From NCBI GenBank assembly GCA_039025235.1, contig JBCCOS010000012.1, positions 1 to 64,000 on the forward strand: a DNA stretch of 64,000 nucleotides. The letters run 5' to 3'. This stretch comes from MED-G105 sp039025235. Its GTDB lineage: Bacteria; Pseudomonadota; Alphaproteobacteria; Caulobacterales; Parvularculaceae. A program made the position numbers and the translations under genes. Below the pieces are notes generated by a model that saw only the letters and a list, made by a program, of their open reading frames with translations, did no database searches and had not been told where the DNA came from. Positions 15,021 to 24,059 of the stretch are shown piece after piece; the stretch's first letter is position 1, and each line of letters starts with the position of its first letter.

Positions 15021-18000
15021 AGGGGTGACCTCCGCCCAATGACAATACCAGCCCCCATGAGGATCATAAGCATAATCCCAAGCCCCCAGCCCTGCCAGGT
15101 TGACCCTTGCTCTTCTGTTGACTCTTTGGCAAGCATCAGCTCACGGACGACCTCAGGCGGTGCCGTGCTATCAGCGACCGGCATGCGGGCGGCATCACGT
15201 ACGGCCGTCAATTGATCCGCAAGATCCGTCGGCAGCTTTTCAGTGACCCAATCAAGCATAGGATGGTCGGGCCTAGTATGACCACTACCCGGCAGTCCCG
15301 CTTCAGCAACAACACGGGCAAAGGCTTTGGATAGGCCTTCAATCGTCGCATCATCAGTTTGCCAAAAGCCTTTGTGGGCCGCAACCAACATGATCGCAAG
15401 AATGTTTGCCTGGACGGGCTGCATTTGCGAATCGTCAAAAAAGTCATCGACACCAATATCGTAGCGGTCATCGATATAAATTGCTTTTGCTTCCTCCCAG
15501 ACCGTGTCAGATAAAAGTTCCGGGTCTGACGCTTCCCACCCCCAAAGATTCTCAAAAAAGTTCGTGTTCATCGTACGCGCACCAGCATAGCCGTGCTGCA
15601 TCAGCGCCTTAATCCAGGCTGGGTTCAACTGCCGGCCCCGCAATTCCTGCAAGATGGCGCTGGCCAAGGGCGCTATATCCGGCTGGTCTGGGTTACTAAC
15701 GTCAATCACATAGCCCTTTGACGGATCACCGCTTAACGCTTCAACAGCAAGGTTTAGACCACCGAGATAATCATAGGCGTCATTGTTATCCACGAGGCCA
15801 TAGAGATTACTGGCCCGACCCAGATAGCTACGATCTACATCAGCAAGGCGTATTCTAAATTGCTCCTGTTGAGCCTCACCATTGATCCCCACACCATAGG
15901 CATGGCCGATGCGGGCAATGTATGTTCGCGCCAGATCAGACCGGTCTTGCCAAGCACCAGAGCGTTCCGCAAGGCGGTTGACACCAGCGCTATAACGACC
16001 GGGCGCCGGAGCGAACAGACGGAGGCTCGCCAGGCGTCCGGCTGTTCCGTCAATGTTGTCTTGCCCCAGCATTTCATCAACCCAAGCAGCGGCAACAGCG
16101 TTGCGAGAGAGTAATTCGCTTGCGGGACTTCTAAGCTCTCCTAAAGGCGCAAGCGTCACCGCAAGAGCATCAGCAAGCTGAGGATATTTCTTACTTATTG
16201 TTTCCGAAGCACCATCGAGGGCCATTAAAACCGCTTTATCAAGCCACTTCATTTGTTCGCCATAGAGATCGCGAAAAAGGCCAGATGCAACGAATGTCAC
16301 ATCCCTACGTACACGCCTTTTATCGAGTGGCAACCGCTCAAGGCCGGTTACGATGCCCCGGCCATTCCATACCGGTCGAACCCCCAAAAGCTCTAGGCCA
16401 AATGACATCATAACCCCGCCATCGCGAACAGTATCTGACGCCCAAAGGATAACGGCCTCCCCAGCTTCGCTTTCTTCCGCTGTGGGATCGTCGGCTTGCG
16501 GGCTCTGACGCGCCATCGCAGAACCGATATCCCAAGCAACACTATTAGGTACAAGGCTCGCATCGAGCGCATAAAAATTTCGCCCCGTTGGTAGGGCATC
16601 AGGAGAACGCAAAGGATCATTGCCTTTTCCAGGCTGAATGAAACGCCCCTCCAAACCCGCAAGCAGGGCGTTCATTTCAGCTTCTGGCGATGCTTTTAGG
16701 GCCGCACGCGCGTCCTCGCTTTGCATGGACTCAATCATTGTTTCAATCGCAGCATCACTCCAATCACGGCCAAAAACATGAAGCCCTAATGGCATAAAGT
16801 CTTCCTGCATTTCCGTAAGAAAGTGACCGACTTCGTGAACGAGCAAAGCTGGATCAATTGCCTCGAATTCAATGGTCTCACCGCCGCCATGGTCTGCTTC
16901 CAATTCAGCCACCAAGGCCTCGCGAATGCCGAGCGCTTCCACTTGGGCCTTAATCCGTTTTAGCGCTTGAGCGCGCGCAATGTCACCGGCTTCAGATGGG
17001 TCAGCCGCTTCAAAGCTCTCGACAAGCTGGCGCAATCCGAGCAATTCATCGTAAAATGGCGTTGCCTGTAATGGCGGCGTTAGATGGTCAATAATCACTG
17101 CAAGACCCCGGCGTTTTGCCTGCAATCCTTCGCCAATACCATCGACAATATAAGGGTAGAGCCCTGGCACGTCGCCAGCGATAAGCCGCGGATAGTCGCT
17201 TTCACCGAGTCCAACGCGTTTGCCTGGCAAAAATTCATAGGTCGAATGCCGCCCAAGATGAACCATCGCGTGCGGTTGAAATTCAGTATGCAGCCAATGG
17301 TAGAAGGCAAGATATTGATGCGTCGGCGGTACACTGAGGTTTGCGTGAAGCACCTCTTCATTCACCTCCCACCCCCGAGGGGGTTGCGGTCCGATGACCA
17401 CATTACCAAACTGTAGTCGAGGAAAAACAAATTGGTCTTCCACGGTCATGACACGACCTGGCGGCGGCCCCCATCCTCGAAGCCCCTCAATCCCTTGATT
17501 TTGTAATGCGCGGGTTAAGGCATCTAGTGCGTCTGCACTCGTATCAGCATTTTTCTCTGTACTGCCCCCGTTGTCTATCAGAGCGGTATACGCCGCTTCT
17601 AATTGATCGAGTAGCGCTTCAGCGCGCTCATGATATTCGACAGGCGCCCCTTCAATAACGAAGGCCATATCATGCACCGTGTCCGATACAATCGCACGGG
17701 CCTCATCGAAAGCTTGCTCTGCCAGCGCAGCCTCGACCCGGAGACGAAGAGCGGCCAAGGGTCCCTCGATCATTTCGCCTTGGGTCAGTTTGGGAAGCGT
17801 TGACAGCCATTTGGCGTAACCATCAGCTGGCCACCCAAGGCCAATTCCATGCAGCGCCTGTAGTGCTTCATTGTTCTCAGGCAAATTGACGGCACGTGCC
17901 TGAATAAGGGCTAATAAAGCTTCGGCGCTTTCAGGCAAATCTCCCACATTGTATCCTTCAGCTTTAAGCTTTCTCAGTATGCTGATAAGGCTTTCCGGAA

Positions 18001-19171
18001 CGTCGAGGTTATCCGCACCGATATTGTGACGTCCAGGTGGGTGATTATAATAAACAATGGCAACACGCTTTTCAGCGTTTGGCGTTATTTGGAGGTTTGT
18101 CCAGCGACGCGCTCGACGCGAAAGACTTTTGATTTCGGACCTAATCGGGTTAAGCACCTTAACCTCGATACCAGAAACCGGATCAAGTTTCGGCGGTGCA
18201 CTCGCAGCAAGGATTTGGGCCTGCCCCGCCCCAGACAACTCAGGCATCGCAACGCGGTAGTAAACGCTATCCGTTGGAAGACCATCAACACTCTTGCGCC
18301 AGGTTGCCTCGTCAAATTCCGTTAGCCGAATGCCTTTGAGGACCGGAATATCGAGTGCTGCTAAGGCCTTCTCTGCGCGTTCGCGATCACCACCGCCAAC
18401 AGCAAAGTCCTGAAGCATAATAAGCGCTTTAGGGCTACTTTCCTCAAGGTGCTCTAATGCGTCAGCACTTGCCTCACCCCAGTCAGCAAAAACAGACTGA
18501 CAGGCCAAGCCTTGATCGGTTAGGTCCCTACATAAAGCGGTATGCAAATCATTGTTACCCGCCTGATCTCCTGTTTCATAATCAAAAATAGTGACCAGGG
18601 GAGCCTCACTGGCGCCTCGTCGTTTACCAATCCGTATAGGCGTCAAAGGGACAGGCGGTGTTAAAGAGGCGCGTTGATTTTGATCCGCAAGCGTAAAAGA
18701 AAAAAGATTGACAAGGTTTTCAACACCGCGCCCTTGCCAATAGGCATTTGCTGTGTCCCAAATTGATGAGGCGTCGCCAAACCGCTCCTTCGATAGTGCA
18801 ACAAGACCGCTTGCCGAGCTGACAGCCAAAAGTGGCGTATTTGAATCGAGTTCCGCAATAAGTCGGGTTATTCGTGCTGCATCGTCTCCAAATACTCCAG
18901 CAATCAAAAACGCATCAGCTGATTGTAAATGTCCGTCAACCGTTGAGTCATCCATTGCCGCTATCTGTAGCGGCGTCCTTAGCGCGATGTTGGCCTCAGG
19001 ATATCGATCGCGGAACAGTTTCGCGGCTTCGGCCGCAACCGCGGAATTTCGTTCTGAGATAACACCAAACAGTGTCTCAGCGCTGGCGGTATTTGAGCCG
19101 ACGACGGGAAAAACCCATGCCAACATAATAAATAGGATAGAGTACTTTAGCATCCCCTGTTGAGTCTCCAT
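15017..19171 (-). CDS. Exported, membrane-anchored CobN/BchH-like chelatase (HmuS-like)
   Basis: A 1384-residue protein of the CobN/magnesium-chelatase large-subunit family. Residues 1-31 are a signal peptide (ILFIMLAWVFPVVG...ASA), and a single hydrophobic helix near 1360-1378 (GLGIMLMILMGAGIVIG) is followed by RRSPL. The bulk is therefore periplasmic and tethered by its C-terminus, unlike cytosolic CobN. Family blocks are visible: VAIVYYNHPPGRHNIGADNLDVPESL, then YLAFYHWL...HAMVHLGRHSTYEFLPGK and YPYIVDGIGEG. A cytosolic ATP-driven CobST partner could not reach it, so ordinary cobalt insertion is unlikely. The two following overlapping genes (ExbB-like, DUF2149) form the hmuS-hmuU-hmuV combination, which in Bacteroidetes serves haem or tetrapyrrole use. 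Cobalt or iron removal from, or binding of, tetrapyrroles is the best inference. Confidence 0.8.
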   Translation of the reverse strand: METQQGMLKYSILFIMLAWVFPVVGSNTASAETLFGVISERNSAVAAEAAKLFRDRYPEANIALRTPLQIAAMDDSTVDGHLQSADAFLIAGVFGDDAARITRLIAELDSNTPLLAVSSASGLVALSKERFGDASSIWDTANAYWQGRGVENLVNLFSFTLADQNQRASLTPPVPLTPIRIGKRRGASEAPLVTIFDYETGDQAGNNDLHTALCRDLTDQGLACQSVFADWGEASADALEHLEESSPKALIMLQDFAVGGGDRERAEKALAALDIPVLKGIRLTEFDEATWRKSVDGLPTDSVYYRVAMPELSGAGQAQILAASAPPKLDPVSGIEVKVLNPIRSEIKSLSRRARRWTNLQITPNAEKRVAIVYYNHPPGRHNIGADNLDVPESLISILRKLKAEGYNVGDLPESAEALLALIQARAVNLPENNEALQALHGIGLGWPADGYAKWLSTLPKLTQGEMIEGPLAALRLRVEAALAEQAFDEARAIVSDTVHDMAFVIEGAPVEYHERAEALLDQLEAAYTALIDNGGSTEKNADTSADALDALTRALQNQGIEGLRGWGPPPGRVMTVEDQFVFPRLQFGNVVIGPQPPRGWEVNEEVLHANLSVPPTHQYLAFYHWLHTEFQPHAMVHLGRHSTYEFLPGKRVGLGESDYPRLIAGDVPGLYPYIVDGIGEGLQAKRRGLAVIIDHLTPPLQATPFYDELLGLRQLVESFEAADPSEAGDIARAQALKRIKAQVEALGIREALVAELEADHGGGETIEFEAIDPALLVHEVGHFLTEMQEDFMPLGLHVFGRDWSDAAIETMIESMQSEDARAALKASPEAEMNALLAGLEGRFIQPGKGNDPLRSPDALPTGRNFYALDASLVPNSVAWDIGSAMARQSPQADDPTAEESEAGEAVILWASDTVRDGGVMMSFGLELLGVRPVWNGRGIVTGLERLPLDKRRVRRDVTFVASGLFRDLYGEQMKWLDKAVLMALDGASETISKKYPQLADALAVTLAPLGELRSPASELLSRNAVAAAWVDEMLGQDNIDGTAGRLASLRLFAPAPGRYSAGVNRLAERSGAWQDRSDLARTYIARIGHAYGVGINGEAQQEQFRIRLADVDRSYLGRASNLYGLVDNNDAYDYLGGLNLAVEALSGDPSKGYVIDVSNPDQPDIAPLASAILQELRGRQLNPAWIKALMQHGYAGARTMNTNFFENLWGWEASDPELLSDTVWEEAKAIYIDDRYDIGVDDFFDDSQMQPVQANILAIMLVAAHKGFWQTDDATIEGLSKAFARVVAEAGLPGSGHTRPDHPMLDWVTEKLPTDLADQLTAVRDAARMPVADSTAPPEVVRELMLAKESTEEQGSTWQGWGLGIMLMILMGAGIVIGRRSPL

Positions 19172-19304
19172 TCAATAATCTGATTGCAGCCAGCGAGTTT
19201 TATAAAACGTCCCAACATATTCGATCGGCCGTTGGCAACGCTTTAGAGTCCCTTGGTTCGTTTGCCTATGTTCTTGAACGTTCAAGGCTGTTAAATAAAG
19301 CGGT

Positions 19305-19823
19305 ATGTCAAATGCCATCTTCATTCTCGGGGGCGCTCGATCTGGCAAGAGCCAACGCGCCTTGAGCTCTGCCGAAACGATTGGCAAGCGCCGGGTTTTT
19401 ATCGCAACTGCCGAAGCTTTTGACGATGAAATGGCAGCACGTATTGCTCGCCATAAGAGTGAACGTGGAGAGGGATGGACAACACTTGAAGAACCACTTG
19501 ATGTTGTTGCAGCGCTGAAGAAAGCGAGCGACCAAGGCGATGTTTGCGTCGTTGACTGTTTAACGCTTTGGCTCTCAAATTTGATGCACCATGATCGCGA
19601 CCTAGACGCAGAAACCGAAAAGCTTTGCAAGGCCGTCTCGGCCAGTGCCCAACCGATTATTCTGGTCTCCAACGAGGTCGGCCTCGGCCTTGTACCGGAA
19701 ACGCCTCTTGGACGATCTTTTCGCGATGCACAAGGACGATTAAACCAAGCGATTGCCGGCGCGTGCGACAGGGTGGAATTTATTGCTGCGGGCCTTGCTC
19801 TCATACTAAAATCCCCCTCGTGA
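19305..19823 (+). CDS. cobP: Bifunctional adenosylcobinamide kinase / guanylyltransferase
   Basis: A 172-residue CobP (CobU in Salmonella). The P-loop is GGARSGKS at residues 9-16. The His that takes GMP is in ARIARHKSERGEGW, and the C-terminal NEVGLGLVPETPLGRSFRDAQGRLNQ is diagnostic. It phosphorylates adenosylcobinamide and transfers GMP to give AdoCbi-GDP in the nucleotide-loop pathway. It is transcribed divergently from the CobN-like gene across 133 bases and converges on the cobC gene, overlapping its 3' end by 18 bases, so it is outside the riboswitch operon. Confidence 0.93.
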   Translation: MSNAIFILGGARSGKSQRALSSAETIGKRRVFIATAEAFDDEMAARIARHKSERGEGWTTLEEPLDVVAALKKASDQGDVCVVDCLTLWLSNLMHHDRDLDAETEKLCKAVSASAQPIILVSNEVGLGLVPETPLGRSFRDAQGRLNQAIAGACDRVEFIAAGLALILKSPS

Positions 19824-20816
19824 TAGGCCGTGAACTGCAGCGGCGAGGCGCGCTTCTTCCTCTGAGCCTGACGGTAGACCAACTCTCAAATAACGATCCG
19901 ACCAACCGAATCGACGCACATAAATGCCATGCCGTGCAAGATGCTCCCATACCGTATGGGCATGATCCACATCGATATATTGAAAAAGGTCGGTCCCGCC
20001 GACAGGCTTCAATCCACCAGCTTGAAGTAAAGACTTCAGCTTTTTTGAAGCGTCCCTCAGCCTACTGCGCGTTTCCATTTGCCAGGTTGTGTCGGCATAA
20101 GCACGTGTTGCGATTTCAAGTGCAGGACCAGATACTGGCCAGGCGCCGAGAAGGTCGCCTATACTTTTAACGAGCTCTGGTGGTGCGATCAAAGCACCAA
20201 AACGCAGACCAGCAAGGCCGAAGAATTTCCCAAATGATCGCAATAAGACCAAGCCGTCCACGCCGCCTCTCGGCGCCAGACTATGTGTCGGATCAAGATC
20301 ACCATAGGCCTCATCAACAATCAGCCAGCCGCCACGACGCGCGAGTTGCTGACGCGCCTCTTCCAATGCCTGTGGCTTATATTTCCGACCATCGGGATTG
20401 TTGGGATTGCATACAACAATCGCATCCGCTGAGGGCGCCATCGCCAATGGATCAGCGGTTTCAATGACCTCTGCATCAGTCCATCGCCAAACCTCAGGGT
20501 GATCACCGTAAGTCGGGGATAGAATCGATATTTTTGATGATTGAATTACGGTTGGCAGTAGACGAATTAAAAGCTCGCTTCCCGGTGCAAGCAGTATTGT
20601 GTCTTCCAATGCACCAAGAGCTTTGGCCATCGACTGCCGACAGGTACGATAAGCCGCATGTGATGGCAAACGTGACAAGCAATCATTCGATATTTCAGTA
20701 TGAGGATACGGCCAAGGGTTTATCCCGGTAGAAAGATCAGCCCATGGCGTCGGCGCATCGGGAAACGACTTACGCATATGGTCAAGGGCACCACCATGGA
20801 GAAGGTCGTTCGTCAT
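19806..20816 (-). CDS. cobC: PLP-dependent threonine-phosphate decarboxylase (CobC; CobD in Salmonella)
   Basis: A 336-residue aminotransferase-fold enzyme. The ATG at 20816 overlaps the stop of the upstream cobD(cbiB) gene as ATGA and gives the typical N-terminus MTNDLLHGGALD; a more distant start adds five residues. Key motifs are NPNNPDG, VDEAYGDLDP and the PLP lysine in RSFGKFFGLAGLRFG. It supplies the aminopropanol phosphate that CobD(CbiB) joins to adenosylcobyric acid. It is the last gene of the riboswitch-controlled operon. Confidence 0.9.
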   Translation of the reverse strand: MTNDLLHGGALDHMRKSFPDAPTPWADLSTGINPWPYPHTEISNDCLSRLPSHAAYRTCRQSMAKALGALEDTILLAPGSELLIRLLPTVIQSSKISILSPTYGDHPEVWRWTDAEVIETADPLAMAPSADAIVVCNPNNPDGRKYKPQALEEARQQLARRGGWLIVDEAYGDLDPTHSLAPRGGVDGLVLLRSFGKFFGLAGLRFGALIAPPELVKSIGDLLGAWPVSGPALEIATRAYADTTWQMETRSRLRDASKKLKSLLQAGGLKPVGGTDLFQYIDVDHAHTVWEHLARHGIYVRRFGWSDRYLRVGLPSGSEEEARLAAAVHGLSRGGF

Positions 20817-21787
20817 CGCCCAGACCCCCAAGACGATATTCCAACAGCGATAAGCACAAGTAGCGCTGCACCAAGCGCCATCGCCCGAATATAAAATACC
20901 AATCCATTACGCACATCATCTGCTTCTGGGTCATGAGCCCACTGATTAAGCCACGCGTCATTCGTTACTAAATCATTATAGGTACGAGGACCAGAAAGCC
21001 GAACACCAAGCGCGCCTGCCATGGCCGCTTCAGGCCAACCGGCATTCGGTGAACGGTGAAAGCGAGCATCACGAAACATCAGGGTGAAACTAGCTGTTTT
21101 GATACTAGCAGTGGCAATAAGAAGCCCTGTGAGCCGTGCAGGGATAATATTTGCCAGGTCATCAAGGCGTGCAGCACAACCGCCAAAGGCGGCATAGCGA
21201 TCATTTTTATGACCTATCATCGAATCCAGCGTATTGATGGTTTTGTAAGCAGAAAGTCCGGGCAGACCAAAAATTGCCCCCCAAAACACTGGTGCTACGA
21301 CACCATCGGATGCGTTTTCGGCGAGGCTTTCAAGGCTCGCCCGGGCGATACCCGAGGGGCTTAACTGCGTCGGATCCCGTCCAACGATCATTGAAACAGC
21401 CTGACGCGCATCATCCATATTTCCCTCCGCTAGCGGACGGGCGACCGAGACGACATGGGCATAGAGGCTTCGGGAGGCGATGAGGCTTGACGCAATCATC
21501 GCCTCTAAGCCTATTCCCCACCAAGTGGGTGGCAGGACTTGAGCAATAATGACAGCAACAGTCGTGACGACTGCAACAATCAGAAGCGTCGTCATGGCGC
21601 CTGCGATGTAACGAACCGCATGGGACCATGCGTTCCTATTTAAGGTCTGTTCAAAAAACGAGATGAGCGATCCAATCCAAACGACAGGATGACCGATGCG
21701 CTTGTAGAGCCTATCGGGCCAGCCAATGGCCACTTCAAACACCCAAGCCAAGAGAATCAAGATTGGCGCATTGGCGGCGAGGCTCAT
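20813..21787 (-). CDS. cobD: Adenosylcobinamide-phosphate synthase (CobD/CbiB)
   Basis: A 324-residue inner-membrane protein from the ATG at 21787, which overlaps the cobQ stop codon as ATGA. Several hydrophobic segments (residues 5-20, 55-80, 190-210 and the C-terminus) and the conserved blocks HPVVWIG, RDPTQLSPSGIARASLESLAENASDG and HRSPNAGWPEAAMAGALGVRL identify the family. It attaches aminopropanol or its phosphate to adenosylcobyric acid at the membrane. In this operon it follows cobyric acid synthase and precedes the enzyme that makes the side-chain precursor. Confidence 0.93.
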   Translation of the reverse strand: MSLAANAPILILLAWVFEVAIGWPDRLYKRIGHPVVWIGSLISFFEQTLNRNAWSHAVRYIAGAMTTLLIVAVVTTVAVIIAQVLPPTWWGIGLEAMIASSLIASRSLYAHVVSVARPLAEGNMDDARQAVSMIVGRDPTQLSPSGIARASLESLAENASDGVVAPVFWGAIFGLPGLSAYKTINTLDSMIGHKNDRYAAFGGCAARLDDLANIIPARLTGLLIATASIKTASFTLMFRDARFHRSPNAGWPEAAMAGALGVRLSGPRTYNDLVTNDAWLNQWAHDPEADDVRNGLVFYIRAMALGAALLVLIAVGISSWGSGR

Positions 21788-23301
21788 GGGGACACCTGTT
21801 GGAAGGTCTGGGTGCAATCAACAGGTTGCGCTAAGGCAAATAGTCCGGCCACGTCAACAGCGGTCTCAACTCCATCGGCGAGTTCATCAAGCGCGCGGTC
21901 AACTTCAGCCCCATAATTAAGTAATTTGTCAGGTGTGCCACCGACGTCGGTAAGCCAAGCCCTGCGAAATCCATCGCTCGAAAATGCACCATGTATGTAG
22001 GTGCCTTGGACGAGACCGTCAGCACTGGTTGCTCCATCTGGGCCGGCCTCAAGTCTGGCAAAAGCGCGATCAGTATCAAGACCTACGGTCTGGCCTATGT
22101 GGATCTCATAACCATTGATCGGCGCTCCAGAACGCGCGTAAGTTCCCATAACCGGTGCAACTTGCTTATCGCCTTGCATCACAGTCTCAACGTCCAAAAG
22201 CCCAAGACCTTTAGCATCCCCTGGCAGACCATCGATACCATTGAGATCGGAAACGCGTTTCCCAAGCATCTGATAACCGCCGCAAATGCCGAGCACACGC
22301 CTACCGGCTCGTGCATGGGCAATAATGTCATGATCCCAGCCTTGCGCGCGCAAAAAGGCGAGATCACCGAGCGTTGATTTGGTCCCAAACAAGATGATGA
22401 TGTCAGTCTCACGTGGGATCGCCTGCCCCGGCGGCACCCAGTGAAAATTCACATTAGGTTCGAGCTTCAAAGGGTCCGCATCATCGAAATTTGCGATACG
22501 ACTTAACATGGGGGCAGAAATATTCAGCACACCCCTATTGGGTGCCTTTAAACGATGAAGGTCAACAGCATCTTCAGCCGGCAACCGTGCACTTGCCGAA
22601 AGCCATGGAATAATACCAAAACAAGGCCATCCTGTACGACCTTCGATCTCCATTACACCGTCATCGAATAAACGCGGATCACCACGAAATTTGTTGATAA
22701 GAAAACCGCGGATCATCGCTGCATCATCGGTGTTGATCACCGATTTCGTGCCGACTAGGCTTGCAATAACACCGCCTTTTTCGATATCGCCAACCAGACA
22801 GACAGGAACGCCAGCACGTCGGGCGAAACCCATATTCGCAATATCACCAGCCCGCAGATTAATTTCTGCCGGGCTTCCTGCGCCTTCGACAATCACAAGA
22901 TCATATTGCGCTGCCAAGCGGTTGAAGCTTTCCATGACAGGGGTCATCAACTTACCCCGGTTTGCCATATAATCGGCGGCGTCCATCGCTTCCACGGCCC
23001 TGCCATGAACAACGATCTGTGACATGCGGTCGGTTTGCGGCTTGAGAAGGACAGGATTCATATCCGTATGAGGATCTAACCCGCTTGCGCGCGCCTGTAG
23101 CGCTTGGGCGCGCCCGATCTCACCGCCAGATTGACACGCGGCCGCATTATTTGACATATTTTGTGGCTTAAAAGGGGCGACGTTTAACCCTCGCCTTACA
23201 GCCAACCGACAAAGCGCCGCACACAGAACAGACTTACCAACATCGGACCCCGTCCCCTGTAGCATTAATGCTCTCGCATTATTTGTTGATCCGGACGTCA
23301 T
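21784..23301 (-). CDS. cobQ: Cobyric acid synthase (glutamine-hydrolysing)
   Basis: A 505-residue enzyme. The N-terminal P-loop-like LMLQGTGSDVGKSVLCAALC belongs to the synthetase domain, and the C-terminal class I amidotransferase domain carries the nucleophile Cys in LGICGGYQMLGK (near residue 340) and the His in YIHGAFSSDGFR. It amidates four peripheral carboxylates of adenosylcobyrinate diamide using glutamine and ATP. The start overlaps the btuD stop as ATGA. Its presence in an uptake operon shows that the host can process incompletely amidated corrinoids or completes de novo synthesis with genes outside this window. Confidence 0.94.
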   Translation of the reverse strand: MTSGSTNNARALMLQGTGSDVGKSVLCAALCRLAVRRGLNVAPFKPQNMSNNAAACQSGGEIGRAQALQARASGLDPHTDMNPVLLKPQTDRMSQIVVHGRAVEAMDAADYMANRGKLMTPVMESFNRLAAQYDLVIVEGAGSPAEINLRAGDIANMGFARRAGVPVCLVGDIEKGGVIASLVGTKSVINTDDAAMIRGFLINKFRGDPRLFDDGVMEIEGRTGWPCFGIIPWLSASARLPAEDAVDLHRLKAPNRGVLNISAPMLSRIANFDDADPLKLEPNVNFHWVPPGQAIPRETDIIILFGTKSTLGDLAFLRAQGWDHDIIAHARAGRRVLGICGGYQMLGKRVSDLNGIDGLPGDAKGLGLLDVETVMQGDKQVAPVMGTYARSGAPINGYEIHIGQTVGLDTDRAFARLEAGPDGATSADGLVQGTYIHGAFSSDGFRRAWLTDVGGTPDKLLNYGAEVDRALDELADGVETAVDVAGLFALAQPVDCTQTFQQVSP

Positions 23302-24059
23302 ACCGGCCGATCCATTTCAACCTTCGTTCCATCAACCGTTGCGCGAACACCATAAACCTCACTAAGCCGCTCAGCGGTTAGTGTCTCGCTCGGGGGACCA
23401 TCGGCGATAATCTGCCCTTTGTTCATCCAGATCAGGCGCGTCGCGTAACGCGCAGCGAGATTGACATCGTGGAGCACGACAAGCGCACCACCGCCCTTTT
23501 TCACAAAATCAGCGATGAGATCCAAAATCCGAAACTGATGGCGCGGATCGAGCGCTGCAATCGGCTCATCGGCGATGAGCAACGGCGCCTCTGCGGCAAA
23601 AGCCCGGGCGCAATGCATCCGGGCCAGTTCACCACCGGAAAGAGTGTCTACGGCACGGTGTTGAAGCTGTGAAAGATCACAAGCGGCGATGGCCCTGTCG
23701 ACAGCCTCGGCATCGGGCCCGACGAGCCGTCCAAGCGCGGCGCCATGGGCAAATCGGCCAAGAGCAATCACATCACGAACCGTATTCGGCCAAGCCAGTG
23801 GTCGGATTTGGGGCAAATAAGCGATACGGCGTGCACGGACCGCTGGACTTAAACCCCACGTCTCGTCACCGCCTAACAATGCTGAGCCTGAAGATATCAA
23901 TTCTAGCCCCAAACTTGCGCGGAGAAGACTTGTCTTCCCCGCCCCATTTGGTCCGAGCACAGCAACGAATTCTTTAGGTGCTAAACGAAAACTTGCGTCA
24001 TCCACAAGCGTGGCAGCTTTTGCTTTCACTGTAAGGTTCTTGACGACCATATCAGTCAT
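23298..24059 (-). CDS. btuD: Cobalamin ABC transporter ATP-binding protein
   Basis: A 253-residue ATPase of the FecCD/BtuCD class. Walker A GPNGAGKTS, signature LSGGELARMHCARAF and Walker B LLIADEPIAALDPRH are all present, with H-loop VVLHDVNLA. The ATG at 24059 overlaps the btuC stop by eight bases and gives the usual N-terminus; a farther start would add 16 residues encoded inside btuC. It powers transport of corrinoids across the inner membrane with BtuC and BtuF. Confidence 0.9.
   Translation of the reverse strand: MTDMVVKNLTVKAKAATLVDDASFRLAPKEFVAVLGPNGAGKTSLLRASLGLELISSGSALLGGDETWGLSPAVRARRIAYLPQIRPLAWPNTVRDVIALGRFAHGAALGRLVGPDAEAVDRAIAACDLSQLQHRAVDTLSGGELARMHCARAFAAEAPLLIADEPIAALDPRHQFRILDLIADFVKKGGGALVVLHDVNLAARYATRLIWMNKGQIIADGPPSETLTAERLSEVYGVRATVDGTKVEMDRPV

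Noticed and set aside
15017..19171. Standard cytosolic cobaltochelatase CobN for aerobic B12 synthesis
   Set aside because: A signal peptide, a C-terminal membrane anchor, ExbB/DUF2149 partners and the lack of cobS/cobT chelatase subunits beside it argue for an exported HmuS-like protein.
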